This document shows positions 11,419-22,495 of a stretch of 64,000 bases of DNA, piece by piece. The DNA is taken from the NCBI GenBank assembly GCA_011947345.1, contig JAAVTG010000531.1:310001-374000 (forward strand), read 5' to 3'. The DNA comes from Phytophthora quininea (Eukaryota > Oomycota > Peronosporomycetes > Peronosporales > Peronosporaceae). A program made the translations under genes and the position numbers. Numbering within the stretch: position 1 is the stretch's first letter; the number at the start of each line of letters is the position of its first letter. The notes beneath the pieces are model-generated. The model made no database searches and was not told where the DNA came from. It saw nothing but the letters and a program-made list of their open reading frames with translations.

Positions 11419-11843
11419 TTACTGGTAGAAGAGCACGTAGCTCATGAGCGACGCGTTGGGCTCCTTGACCATGAGAATGACCATTGCAGTCACACCGAGC
11501 GCGCCTACAGCGACCACGAGCGCCAGCAGAAGCGCAGCAGCAGCATGAAGAAGATGCCGTGCAGGATGCCGCGGGCCTCGCCGCGGAAGACCTGCACGGA
11601 CTTGGCGGTGCTGTTCTCGAGGTTGATCATGTCGTTGAACTCGCCCGACGTGCCACTGAACGTGCGTCGGCGGGGCCGCACCGCCAGCAGGTCGCGCAGC
11701 ACCGAGTGCTGCTTGGTCAGACGCGCGCTGCCTGGGCGTCGCCGTCTCTGGGCCGAGTCGGCGTCTGACGGCGCCTGCAGATGGCCGGGGAGTGACGAGC
11801 TTGGTCCGCCATGCGCTGAGCTGATCACGGAGCTGGGACACAC
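11419..11843 (-). CDS. Probable membrane protein with C-terminal transmembrane segment
   Basis: The reading on the minus strand has LTKQHSVLRDLLAV, then FSGTSGEFNDMINLENSTAK and a strongly hydrophobic stretch starting GILHGIFFMLLL. At about 11525 the frame closes while the hydrophobic reading continues in the next frame (LALVVAVGALGVTAMVILMV) to the stop at 11419. A single-base frame break inside the transmembrane segment explains this. The start is not resolved; it may lie near 11850 or in an upstream exon. I do not recognise the family. The gene converges with the hydrolase gene to its left. Confidence 0.5.
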
Positions 11844-11931
11844 CGCAGAGAGTTTCTTCTTGACGACAAGGCGAGCTGCAGAGTGAGCTGCTGACCTGGG
11901 GTGGAAGACGAGATGGCGAGCGACGCCACAA

Positions 11932-12396
11932 CGAAATTTAGATTAGTTCCATTTTTTTGCACCGCGATATACTCAAGGCAAGAGGAAACTTGCTAAAGGT
12001 GAACAAGTGCGCGCTGTGCTTTCGTTACCACCGAGTCTTCTTCGCTCTTCTTCGCTGAAGGGCACTTGCGGCAAGTTATTTGCCAAGATGCTGCTTGAGA
12101 GCAGGGACATCACTTTTTTAATACATTTTTCCACATCTCACATGTATATTTTCAAGCAAAAACAACTTCGCAATTCACGTCGCGTGCTTGCCAATAGGTC
12201 TCTCCAACGTGTCATTCCTTTCTAGTTGCTCAGCCAACATGGCGCGTGAGGATATTGTGTGCAAGCTGTAAAGGCACCCGGGTGATTGCGCCCCAGGTGG
12301 TGGCTTCAAAGCAGGTGTCTAGCGATTACTGTCCAGCGTTCGCATCTCGTTCATTTCATCTATTCCAGCTCAGCCAATGCAGGGAGCTACCACTAT
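11932..12396. other. Intergenic, no gene seen
   Basis: This gap lies between the membrane protein gene and the 3' end of the phosphatase gene. Open stretches are short and without motifs. Confidence 0.5.
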
Positions 12397-13581
12397 CTAC
12401 AACTTGGCCGCCATGACCACGACCTTGGCCACGACGACCGTGACGTCGTCCGGCTTGAGGTTGTGGCGCAAAGAGGCCAGCACAATGTTCTCGGCCGCCT
12501 TGTCGGGGTTCTCCTCGATCACCTCCACGAACGAGGCAAGTTCGCCCGACCAGTACCGTCGCCACGAGAGCACAGGCTGTAAAGGCAACAATAAAACAAT
12601 AAGCAAAAACAGCTCGTCTGGCTAACCCAGCATCAGTCGCTTACCGGGAAGTGCGGGGCCGTCTTCTGGAGGTCTGGCGCAAAGTTGTCCCACACACCGT
12701 CGGTCGCAAGCACCACGAGGTCTCCGTCCTGAACGTCGATCTCGCCGCAGTCCGCCTAGTAACGAGCACAAACATCAATCTCGTATACGAACAATCTCAA
12801 CATCATCAGCCACGCACATCGTTGGGATGGTTTTCGATCGCGCCGTACTGCTTGAATCGCAGCGGGATCTTGGCGAGCTGGTACGGCGCGCGTCCGTAGT
12901 ACTACAGCAACAAACTCACGACCATCAGCACGCTGTCCCTCCTTACCTGCTACCCTCAACACGCACCTGGAACTTGCTACGGAAGATGATCTCTCCGTTG
13001 CGGATCACCACAAAGCCCGAGTCTCCGAGGTTCGAGTACTCGAGCACTGGCGACCCTTGCTTCGACTGTTTCAGTCTGACAATGCAGGCCGTCGTGCTGC
13101 CAGCCTCCACCTCGTCGTCCTCCAGCGCCTGGTTGTACCCGTGCGTGAGCACCTGCAGCGTCGTGGCGCTCTCATTGCGCGCCGTCTGCTGCCGCACAAA
13201 GTCCGCGGCGTTGCGCATGAGACTGCGCGAGATCTTGCCGGGGTCCACGCCGTTCTCGTTCCAGCCGCCGACACCGTCGGCCACGCCCACCACGTCGGGG
13301 GTGAGGAAGAACGAGTCCTCTCCGCAGGTGGCTGGGTTGGCGCCGATCCCGCTGTTGTCCTTGCCCAGAGCGCAGCGCTTGCTCTTGCACGCGGCCTTGG
13401 CGTCCAGGAAGAAGGCGGCGGCACTGGCCACGCGTCCGCCGTCACTCTTGCCCGCCGTGGTGCTGTAGCTCTGCGACGCATCTCGCGAGCCGAAGTGGAA
13501 GTTGCGGCGGGGCATGGCTCCTCGGCGCAGCAGCGACCGCTGGACGGAAGTGGTGGCCACCCGGCGACCGACGAGCATCAT
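12397..13581 (-). CDS. PTC7: Mitochondrial PP2C-type protein phosphatase, Ptc7 family
   Basis: Four exons (13581-12967, 12901-12818, 12755-12645, 12576-12397) give an intact 329-residue protein with all introns in phase 0. The start MMLVGRRVATTSVQRSLLRR is a basic, Ser/Arg-rich mitochondrial presequence. Ptc7 motifs follow in order: GEDSFF (metal-binding Asp), VVGVADGVGGW, GSTTACIV, NLGDSGFVVIRNGEI, the Ptc7-specific FQYYGRAPYQLA where the family has QHYFNTPFQL, DGDLVVLATDGVWDN, and the closing KPDDVTVVVAKV. Metal-dependent Ser/Thr dephosphorylation in mitochondria is expected; in yeast the family acts on coenzyme Q biosynthesis. The gene is divergent from the bL20 gene with 144 bp between starts. 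Confidence 0.93.
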
Positions 13582-13666
13582 GTGCGGCTGCGCTGTTTGA
13601 AGCAAAAATGTTTTTACATGATGAAATCAGAATTTCTGGGATTGTAAATAGGGATTTTGTATGAAA

Positions 13667-13690
13667 ATCCCATTTTCCGCTTTTGTGTGG
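13667..13690 (+). promoter_or_regulatory. Inr+FPR-type core promoter of the bL20 gene
   Basis: The string CCCATTTTCCGCTTTTG, 35-60 bp upstream of the ATG, fits the oomycete initiator plus flanking promoter region consensus (pyrimidine-CATTYY followed by a CAWTTT-like part). It sits in the 144 bp shared with the divergent Ptc7 gene. Confidence 0.5.
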
Positions 13691-13725
13691 CCGCCGCAGA
13701 CTCGCATCGTCAAGCAGACAGAAGC

Positions 13726-14142
13726 ATGTCGTGGGCCAAGCACAAGAAGATCCTGGCCATGGCCAAGGGCTACCGCGGCCGTGCCAACTCGTGCTACCGC
13801 ACGGCCATCAACCGCGTGGAGAAGGGTCTGCAGTACCAGTACCGCGACCGCAAGCAGAAGAAGCGCGTACGTCCAACATTGGTGCTAGTATTTTTTATTA
13901 TACTAATTATTATTGTTATGTTTCTACAGGACATGCGGTCACTGTGGATCCAGAAGATCAACGCCGGCGCTCGCCAGGAGGGACTGACGTACTCGAAGCT
14001 CTACGGCAAGATGAACGGCTCCGGCATCGAGCTGAACCGCAAGGTGCTGGCTGACATGGCCGCCACGGAGCCTTTCAGCTTCAAGTCGGTGCTGGAGGTG
14101 GTCAAGCACATGGAGGGCGTCACCAAGGTCAAGGCTATGTAA
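13726..14142 (+). CDS. MRPL20: Ribosomal protein bL20, mitochondrial large subunit
   Basis: Two exons (13726-13866 and 13930-14142) encode 117 residues, the usual bL20 length. The N-terminus WAKHKKILAMAKGYRGRANS matches the bacterial bL20 start (hrkvLklAKGyrGr), and FSFKSVLEVVK closes the protein. The intron interrupts KKR/DMR and is AT-rich; an open frame runs through it, which would insert about 20 hydrophobic residues, so the spliced form is preferred. The protein binds 23S-type rRNA during assembly of the mitochondrial large subunit. The first residues are basic and may serve as the import signal. Confidence 0.93.
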   Translation: MSWAKHKKILAMAKGYRGRANSCYRTAINRVEKGLQYQYRDRKQKKRVRPTLVLVFFIILIIIVMFLQDMRSLWIQKINAGARQEGLTYSKLYGKMNGSGIELNRKVLADMAATEPFSFKSVLEVVKHMEGVTKVKAM

Positions 14143-14485
14143 ATAAATCGCAGTGACATCGTTGAGATGTCGGTGCTCAATTAGACAAGCTGATCTGGAG
14201 ATGAAGACTGCAGGGTCAAGAGTTCATCTCTTGCGTGTTGTCTACGGGGCAGGATAGAGGGTATTGACAATGCAAGACGGTTGATGACGTGGTGAAGAAG
14301 ACTGCATGTTTTTATTTGCTTTTCAAGTTTTGTTTTGTGTCTTCGGCTGTGTGCAGACGGTTGCTTTCGCGATGAGACTTCATCTGACCCACCACCTTCC
14401 AATCGAGACGCCACCAAACGGCCATTTTTCACAAGAGCGTCGTTCTCTTTCAAACGTACGCATTGCAGTACAGGTGCTCAAGCCC
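14143..14485. other. Intergenic between convergent genes
   Basis: This is 3' flank of two converging genes (bL20 and phosphagen kinase). No gene is seen. Confidence 0.5.
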
Positions 14486-15865
14486 CTACTTGAGGATAGC
14501 GGCCACCTTCTTGTCAACCGAACGGCCCTTCTTGAGGTCCTCCTCCAGCTCAATGAGCTTCCAGATGCCATCGATCATGGTCTGCACCAGCTCCACCTCG
14601 GAGTAGCCGATGCGGGCCTTGTTAGAGACGTCGTAGACGCCGCCAGGGCCAGGAGGAGAGTGTTCGCCCTTGGAGCCACGAGCCTGCAGGCCCAAGGCAG
14701 AGCACAAGTCGTAAAAGCGCTCCGACTCCTTGGACAGGTACGGGAACTTGATCATGACACTGGCGCGCAGGCCTGTGCCTAGGTTGGACGGACACGTGCA
14801 CACGAAGCCGAGGTGGTTGTCGTACATGTACTCGCGACCCTCGCCCTTGACGACCTTCTCGACGTCCGACACGCCGCGACTGAAGCGGTCGAACACTTCC
14901 TGGATGTTGCCGCCGTTCTGCATGGCGATCACACGCATGTGGTCCTCCTCGTTCACCCAGACCAGGAAGGTCTTGTTGTTGTTGTGGAAGATGCCACGTC
15001 CATCCGGCCAGTCGCGAGCAGCGCCAGCGTTGGTCAGCAGAGTGCCGCCACCAGGCTTCTGGAATAGGAAATGATCGTCGATGAGCTGCTGCTCCTCCTC
15101 CTTGGTCATCTTGCTCAGCGGGTAGTACTTGCCCGCCAGATCTTTGGTCAAGTTGCTCAGAGCTTTGGACAGCACGCGTTCCACTTCACGACGTTCACCA
15201 CGCGAAGTTCCAGGGGAAGGGCTAGACCTCGCACACTGCGACCAGCTCGGATGCGTGTCGAGATGACGTAGCTGTCCGGGATCTTGCCATTGCGGATCTT
15301 GGACGGATCGATGTCCGTCTTGTGCGTGTCCGTGGGCTTGTAGCCATGCCAGCCTTCAATGACGGGGTCCATGAGCTCCTTGAACGTCTGGTACGACTCT
15401 TCGTCCCCAGCCACAACACCCACACCGAGGTGGGGGTGTCGACGCCCGTTTGAATGGCTTGGTCGATGGTGTAGCCACTGGCCGTCTTGCGGTCCTTGAT
15501 CTTGTTGTAGATCTCGGGGGTCAAGTGCTTCGCCATCAAACTCTTGTGCTTGGGCGTCAGGACGGGGTAGTTGTTGTACTTGTTCTGACTCGACGAGGCA
15601 GCGCCGCCGCCGGAGATGCCCAGGTCCCTCTCGATGTTCTTGAGACGGGAGGAGATGTCCAGCAGCACTTCCGACGTGGAATTGGTGCTCTCGGCTGGCT
15701 TGGACGTCGTCAGCGTGGACGCAGCCAGACCGAGCGTCACGGCGCCGGCCCCCGCGAGGTAGCGGGCATTGGACTTGAGCATGCGGTCTGCAACAGCAAC
15801 AACGTTAGTTGTGGTGGCTCTAGCGTAGCTGCAGGTATAAATAAGGACCACAGCCTACTCATCAT
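14486..15865 (-). CDS. ATP:guanidino phosphotransferase (creatine/taurocyamine-kinase-like), mitochondrial
   Basis: A short first exon (ATG ATG at 15865-15860, donor GT at 15858) joins at 15787 to a reading that begins [19 protein letters not shown], a likely mitochondrial presequence. Family blocks follow: [19 protein letters not shown] (N-domain), [34 protein letters not shown], the nucleotide-binding [20 protein letters not shown] region, and the active-site block [17 protein letters not shown] with the reactive Cys. The reading changes frame at about 15430 (TPTS/GVVAG) and at about 15205 ([11 protein letters not shown]); each break equals one missing base and no conserved residue is lost. 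The enzyme buffers ATP using a guanidino phosphagen; the substrate cannot be decided here. Confidence 0.88.
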
Positions 15866-16266
15866 GGTGCGCTGCAGGATACTTGGAGACTGCTTTCGGG
15901 GGTTCAGGGGCGAGATCGAAAGTGGGGGAGGCAGCAAGATCGTGCGGCTCTCGAGGACCTGAACGATGTCTTGAAAAGTCGCAAGATCTGCTTCAAGGTG
16001 CTTCAAAGTATCCACTCAGTATAGATTTGTCCACTGGCTGCGGACCAGCAATTGCACCAAACTGCAACTCAGTTCGCTCTGTTGTGTGCAGCGATCCTTA
16101 CTCAATAAGTATTTGTTGTGTCGGAACGAAGCCGATCGCTAGAGCTCACGACCGCTACACCTACACGGCTGTCTCCTCCCAAAGTCGGAAGCACTATCCA
16201 AAAGCGCGGCTGGGTCAAGCCACGACTTCTCTACCTAAAGGCACAGCATCGGATTAGACGCGAAGT
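15866..16266. other. Intergenic, no gene seen
   Basis: The gap lies between the phosphagen kinase promoter and the CCT7 3' end. A minus-strand open stretch (15866-16015) runs in frame into the kinase start but shows no conserved motif. Confidence 0.5.
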
Positions 16267-18210
16267 TTATGCGCCGCCCTTGCCGCGGAAGGCGCGCACG
16301 CCGCGACCCATGCCGCTGGGGCCTCCCCGGCCACCTCCCATCATGCCACGCATACCCTGGCCGCCCATAGCAGCGCTCATAGGGGCGCCACCACCACCGG
16401 GACCAGCTTGCGGCTGCTCTGACTTGGGATTGCGCACGGTCTCGTCCACCGACAGGATGAGGCAGGCCGCCTCCGTAGCCGCTGCGATCGAGTTGATCTT
16501 GTTAGCTGCGGGCTCCCACACGTGCGACTCGTATGTGTCACAAATGCCGCCGGTGGTGATGTCAACACCGAACCACTTGCCTTCCTCCGGGTCCTTGAAG
16601 TGTTTCTGACGGAGTCTGTTAAGGATGTCCGTGGCGTCGTGGCCAGCGTTCTCGGCAATCTGGCGAGGGATGATCTCGAACGCCTTGGCGTACGCGTTGA
16701 CCAGGAGCTGAGCCTTGCCCTCGATGGTACGCGCGTACTGGCGCAGGTGACGAGACACCTCCATCTCAATGGCACCGCCGCCAGCCACAACCGTAGACGA
16801 CGCCACGGCGCGCTTTACAACCATCAGCGCGTCGTGCACCGAACGATGAGCCTCCTCGATGAACTGCTCGGCGCCACCGCGCAGCACGATCGTGGAGCTC
16901 TTGGCTTCCGCGCACTCCATAAAGATGTTGTAGCGCTCGTTACCGACCTGGCGCTCCTCGAAGCGACCACACGAACCAAGTACAGACGCGTTCATGTCAT
17001 GCACTGAAGTCTGCACCACACCGCCCGTAGCACGCTGCGTACGCTCCATATCGTCCTGCGCGACACGGCCGGCACAGAAGAGGCCACGGTCAGCAAAGTA
17101 CTGAGTGGCCAGGTCGCCAACAGGCAGCTTGGACAGGATAATCTGAGCGCCACTCTTAACGCAGAGCTCTAGCTTCTCATAGATAATGTTCCACTCGGCA
17201 TCCACGATCGACTGGTACTTAGTGGGGTCGTCCAGACGCACTTCGGCGTTCTCCTTCTCGGACTTGAGCTCTAGCTCAACGTTCAGCAGCAGAATCTTCG
17301 GGTTCACGAACGTCTTGGGCTGCTGCTCGAAGCCAGCGTACGAGAAAGTCTTCTTGAAGGCGACACCCTTGACGAGGAACGAGTCGGTCACAGATCCGCC
17401 TGGCACCTTCTTGACGCCGACCATACCAATGTCCAACCCCTCGTCCAAGCTCAGCACAGCGTCAACAATCTACAATCCACGCAATCCGGTCAATACAACC
17501 ACAAAACCCACAACTTAGCAGCATACAGTACCATGGGCGAGAAGAAGTGCTTGTGGCGAGAGATGAGCTTCGAGTTGAGCGCCGTCCCGCTGACCCGCTC
17601 TAGCATCTGACGGCGACCAACCTCGTCCGAGTCGGCCACTCGGATCTCGATCTCCTTGATCTTCTCCACCGCCAGCTGACCAGCCTTCCGGAAGCTCTAC
17701 AATAAAATAAAATCAATAACAATAAAATCATCACTTCTTCTTCAGCAACTTTTGCAACTCCTTACCTTGATGATCATCTGCGGGTGCATGTTCTCCTCCA
17801 CGAAGGGCTTGGCCTGTCGCATGAACTCTGCGCCCAGCAGCACGACGGACGTGGTGCCGTCGCCCACCTCGGCGTCCTGCGAGAGCGAGATGTCCACGAG
17901 CGTCTTGGCCGCCGGGTGCACCACGTCCAGCAGGTTCATGATAGTGGCGCCGTCGTTGGAGATGGTGGTCTTGCCGCCAGTGTGGATGAGCTTATCCATG
18001 CCGCGGGGCCCCAGCGTGGTGCGCACGGCCTCCATCACAGCCTGGCAGGCGTTGATGTTGGAGATGAGCTGGGCCTTGCCCTGGCTCGTGTCCGTGCCCT
18101 CCTTCAGCAGGATGATCTGCGGCTGCTGTTCATCGGGCAAACGAGTTAGGCGAGGGAGGGGAGGCAGGTGGAGCTGGACAAGAGAGACGTACCATCATGC
18201 CGCCGTTCAT
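16267..18210 (-). CDS. CCT7: T-complex chaperonin subunit eta
   Basis: Four exons (18210-18193, 18125-17766, 17696-17532, 17469-16267) give an intact 581-residue group II chaperonin. The start MNGGMM joins [20 protein letters not shown], the eta-specific N-terminus. Chaperonin ATP-site blocks are present: [35 protein letters not shown], then [13 protein letters not shown] and GVDITTGGI. The tail is Gly/Arg/Met-rich ([12 protein letters not shown]), as in other CCT7 proteins. It is part of the eight-subunit cytosolic ring folding actin, tubulin and WD proteins. The eta-versus-other-subunit call rests on the N-terminal KEGTDTSQG and the VGxxKVPGGS region. Confidence 0.95.
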
Positions 18211-18490
18211 GGTGTCTCGTTGGTTGGTGACTCTGAAGATCTCTCTCACCACAGAAATCTATTGGATGTAATGAAAAGTGTCGTTTGGTGGCGTTAGTCG
18301 CTAATACCACACAAAATTGACAGAAATAACACATATTGAGTACGAACTATTTTGCTTTGCAATAATGCTCGACATGTATTGATTGTTGCCGTGCAGGAAG
18401 AAGACCTGGTCTAACCGTGACGAATATGAAGGCAGAAGCTGCTCAAGAGCCCTGCAAGTTGCCTCACCTCGAGGCTGCTGAGCCGTCTGT

Positions 18491-20845
18491 TCAGTCGGCA
18501 AAGCTGGCGGCCATGTAGAGCGCCCAGGAGCGCGACAGTCCGTCATCCATCTTGGCCTTCTGCAACACGTCCATGGATCGCTGCTTGTCCACCATGGCGA
18601 AGTTGGCGTACAGCAGCGACAGCCACGCGTTGCTCGTGTCCTGGCGTGTCACGATGCTCTCCTTGCCCAGCACCTGGTCCCACTCTTCCTGCACGAACTG
18701 CTTGGAGCGCACGAACTCGGTCACGGCCGACACCGGGATCATCTGGATGCCGTGGATACAGTACTTCTCGGCGCTGAACCACGTGGCGTAGTCCACCTTG
18801 TTGTCGAAGAAGATGCCCGTGACCTTGTTGGGCTTGAAGTTGGTCGGGTGGATCTGGTTGGCGTCCTCCATCAAGAAGTACGTCTTGATGGCGTGCGCGT
18901 TGACGCGGGTCATGAGCTTGCCCACCGCCTCCATCGCAGTGTTGCGCGTGGCCTTGCCGTACATGTACATGCCGAAGGAGAAGTTGACGTCCTCGGACGT
19001 GCTCTCCTGGTCCTTGCCGTCAGCGAACGGAGTCACACCGTGCGAGTACGAGTGGCCGCGGAACCAGTCGAACGAACGGAAGCGCGTGAAGAATTTGTCT
19101 CCAGAGTCGAAGTTGGCGACATCGCGCACCAGCAGGTCAGTCATGGTGTTGAGCTTGCTGAGTTCGCTCCAGTTCGGGTCCAAGCGGTTGATGATGGCGG
19201 CGGTGTGCACCCAGTAGCCGTAGTGGAAGTGGTGGTCGTTGTACATGGTGTTGCCAAAGTCGGAGTTCTGGTCCTTCGTCTTGAAGCCCTGCGAGCTCAC
19301 GATGCCGCCGTAGATAGTGTCGTATTGGAGCTTGTTGGCCCAGCTATTGGAGAGGAACGGAGCCATGACGCCGTGCAGCTTGTTCAGACACGTGTTGAGG
19401 AGACTCTTATCATCGCCGACGATTGCAGGGTCGTTGGCAATGAGGCACAGGGACGCGTACTTCTGCGCCGCCTTGCCGTTGAAGTAATAGCTGCCGTCGA
19501 GCGGAATGGACCAGCCACTGTTGATGTCTTCACGAAGGTGGCTGAGAATGCTCTGCTGCTGAGCCACGCTGGACGAAATCTTGCGGGACGGATAGAAGTC
19601 TTCGGGGACTTCCTGGGTCTCCTTCAGCTCCCAGACAGGACTCGACGACCCAGCCGGAGTTACGTAGGCCTGGTATGCACCGCGCGTCGTAGAAGGCCGT
19701 CATTCCATCGACTTGACGGACTCCGCTGCTCGCGTCGATGGTCTGGGTTTGGTGGGTAATGGCAAAGTGCAGAAGCCCGCTGGAGCAATCGCCCGTCGTC
19801 TTCCACTTGAACGCGTACGATGTATCGTCGTGGGGTACAACATCGGCACCTTGCACAACACAGAGCTTGTGCTGGTCCAGAGTGGCAACCCAGGAGTCGT
19901 CCAGCACGAGTGCAACACGCAGAATACCGTCAAACGCACTCGAGGCCTTGAGAGCGGTGTTGCCATCCGCCGTGAACGTAATTTCCTTCTCGGAGGAACT
20001 ATCGCTCGACAGCGCGTAGACGACCCACTTCTGACCGGAATTGTACACGAGCTCGAGCTTGGATCCGTGGACTTGGCCACCGAGGGGTTGGCCGTTGACA
20101 CTTGAGATGGCAGTGCTGGCAACCAAACGCGGAGTGAGCCCAGAGTACTTCATGGACGCGTACACCATGCCGGAAACGAGATCGGATGTCATGGAGCCGC
20201 TCGAACCGGAGGTGAACTTGACCATCACTCCCTGGTCAGCCCAATCCACGACCTGAAAGTTGGGCTTCTGCCCCACGACTTCTTGAGCAGAGAACATGAA
20301 CTCGCGAGCTTGGCTGTGCGCGTAGTACTTGACAGCTCCGTTGTTTCCAGAGCTCCCGCCCGTAAAGCGGCTGCGGTAAGGATAACTCACCGACATGCCA
20401 AAGGGAGCCTTGTCGACGACCATCTGAAGCGAGTACGGATTCGGCCAGATGGACTGGATGAACTCGTTCGTGTCGTACGCGATGATGTTGCCCCACCAAT
20501 TGTTGGTCGGAATGGGGCGGTTCTTGAGGATCGACGGATCGAGGTACTTGGGAGGACAGAACCCCATCATGGCGTCAGTGTGCTCCAAAGGTAGTTTGGA
20601 GGGTCCACAGCTTGGAGCGAGGAAGATGAATTGGTGTCACCAACAGCCAAAGGCGGACCCGATACCGAAGACGTTGAGCCGACCACTGCTGGAACCGAAA
20701 CAGAGGCAACTGAGCCATCCGCAGTAGACCCGACGGCCGGTGACGGAATATCCGCGAGGTTTGAACTTGCGTTCTGGCCGACGTCTTGCCCAACAACCGA
20801 AGGCTGGAAAAGAGCCCCAAGGCCAAGGAGCGCGGAAATCTTCAT
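18491..20845 (-). CDS. Secreted endo-1,3-beta-glucanase, GH81 family
   Basis: The ATG at 20845 opens a signal peptide (MKISALLGLGALFQPSVVG), then a Ser/Thr/Val-rich linker of about 75 residues. The GH81 domain begins PIPTNNWWGNII, continues with PYSLQMV and SYPYRSRF, and its catalytic half has YNDHHFHYGYWVHTAA and DGKDQESTSEDVN, where the family's catalytic Glu and Asp lie. The frame breaks at about 20578 (one base missing in an A run) and at about 19697 (one extra base at GCGCG); all motifs stay on the same strand with no gap. The enzyme hydrolyses beta-1,3-glucan, the main oomycete wall polymer, in wall remodelling. No GPI signal is seen. Confidence 0.92.
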
Positions 20846-21246
20846 CTTCTTCAACGGAGACACGTTCTTTCAACGGAGGCGGAGGGTTCTTGGATGACTG
20901 CAAGGCGTCAAAAGGACAAGTGAGCTTTCCGTCGGGTCTTGACTACCGTCAAAAGGCCCGATGTTGAAGAATTTGGCGATCGTACATCAAAATCGCACGC
21001 TCTTCTTGCAGTCACTTGACGATTAGTCGTAATCAGGAGACAGGAGACAGCTTCAACTGGTTGTGGCAATTGCTACCAAATTGATTTTGCTCAGAAGTCT
21101 GCTAGCTGAAGCTCGTCGGAAACCACAACGAATGCTTTTCACGGCTTGATCGATCTGATTTCGATAGCACGTACCACCATTAATGCGAACTTGACTCAGA
21201 TCGCACCTCAGGGCAATTCAAGTCGCTTCTTCCGAGGCTGCTGGGC
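20846..21246. other. Intergenic, promoter region of the GH81 gene
   Basis: No gene is seen. It lies between the GH81 start and the 3' end of the first LYC1-like gene, all on the minus strand. Confidence 0.5.
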
Positions 21247-22375
21247 TTAGACCCACGCGTATTTTTCGTTGTGGAGCCACAGCGGAAGAGGAGTAGCAGC
21301 GGACCTTTCCACATCGACGTCTCCATTGTTAAACACCAAGGCACTCGGCAATGCGTTCACTCGATCAAAAACCTTGATCTCGAAATGCTGTCTAACATCG
21401 CCGTGCAACAAAGCTGTTGGCGGGTCCCAGATTTCGACCTTCTTCAGCTTGAACTTGCGTGCTTCTTGCAGAGCTTCTTTCAGCAAGACTTGCGTGATCG
21501 CATTGGCATCGTCCCCAGAGCTCGGAAAGCGAGCACGCACGATGAACAGAGTCGGCTCCTTGGAGTAGTTGTGGCACCAAACCACGAACGCGTCGACGTT
21601 GATCTTGACGCCACAGCGCGACGGGCTCGTCGAACGCCTTGGCCTGTGCGTGCACGCCCATACAGAACTGCCACTCGACGGTGTCTCGCGTCGGCAGCAT
21701 CAGGAACGCTTGTCGCCCTTGAAGTTGCTCATTCGACAGCTCTTGCACCAGTCTGTCATTATCGTCTTTGAGGAAGGCGTCGAGCTTGCTGTCCAGCACC
21801 AGCGAAGAGAGCTCTCCGTGATAGACACTGTCGACAGTGTTAGCATTGCGCGGGTGTTCGACTTCAAGTGTCGCGGTCTTGGACGGATGCGTTCGCCAGC
21901 CGAGCTTGTCGTAGAACGTTGGCCCAATGTCCGAGTAGAGCACCGACACCAGTGCATTAGGAAGTTGGGCGAGCTGCTTGGCCACTTCTGACAAGAAGAA
22001 GGAGGCCAATCCTCGCTTGCGGTGCTGCGGTAGGGTGTAAACCGCACCGATATGGTGCGAGAATCCTCGCTCTACCTGACCAGAGCTCTGTCGGAACACG
22101 CAGTCGAACCGGTTGCTCTCGCAATGGCACACAAGTAGATTCTGCCCTGCCACTAGTCCTTGGTCACCGGTAGAGTCCTCGTCGTCGTCGGATCTTTCAA
22201 CGAGAGCCCAGAAGATGGTGCCGCGTTGGGAGAAGTCCGTCGCGCGCTTCACCTCGGCCCTCCGTTGGTACTGCGCCAAGTCCATCGAAGCAGCACCCCA
22301 CTGCTCATAGTCATCTGTCTTGCACTGTACCCGGAGCGCCTCCTGCGTCAAACGCACCACGCGGAATTTGTCCAT
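21247..22375 (-). CDS. LYC1-like GNAT N-acetyltransferase, copy A
   Basis: It starts MDKFRVVRLTQEALRVQC, as does the neighbouring paralogue. GNAT features are HHIGAVYTLPQHRKRGLAS (acetyl-CoA pyrophosphate loop, Q/RxxGxA/G) and VLYSDIGPTFYDKLGWR (the fourth motif, with IGxFYxxLGW). The C-terminal half (EWQFCMGVH, then VVWCHNY, FIVRARFP, KKVEIWDP and WLHNEKYAWV) matches the second domain of fungal LYC1 lysine acetyltransferases. One extra C at about 21622 changes frame at DEP/SRCGVK. Acetylation of a small amine such as lysine is suggested by family; the substrate is not shown. The 73% or so identity by eye to copy B indicates tandem duplication. Confidence 0.8.
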
Positions 22376-22495
22376 CAGTCTTGGAGTTCTTCCTGCGTAT
22401 GGGATCCACAAGTGAAGTGATGCAGCAAATCATTCCAGGGATGGTAAGCTCTTTATGAAGCAAAACTCAACACAGTCTTCTCTGTGAGTCGTGGT

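Noticed and set aside
11505..11768. Overlapping plus-strand open frames opposite the membrane protein
   Set aside because: They arise from the high third-position GC of the minus-strand gene and give Arg/Ala/Gln-rich nonsense.
13071..13647. Long frames on both strands inside the PTC7 exon
   Set aside because: They lack motifs, and the PP2C reading on the minus strand explains the segment completely.
13867..13929. Reading through the bL20 intron as coding
   Set aside because: The open frame would insert a hydrophobic stretch into a strictly conserved 117-residue protein; the donor GTACGT and acceptor TACAG fit an intron.
15737..16015. N-terminal extension of the phosphagen kinase starting near 16015
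   Set aside because: It is in frame with ATG ATG at 15865 but has no targeting character or similarity; a start at 15865 with a short first exon is simpler.
18752..19759. 335-codon plus-strand ORF inside the GH81 gene
   Set aside because: It is an antisense shadow caused by codon bias; the minus strand has clear GH81 motifs in the same interval.
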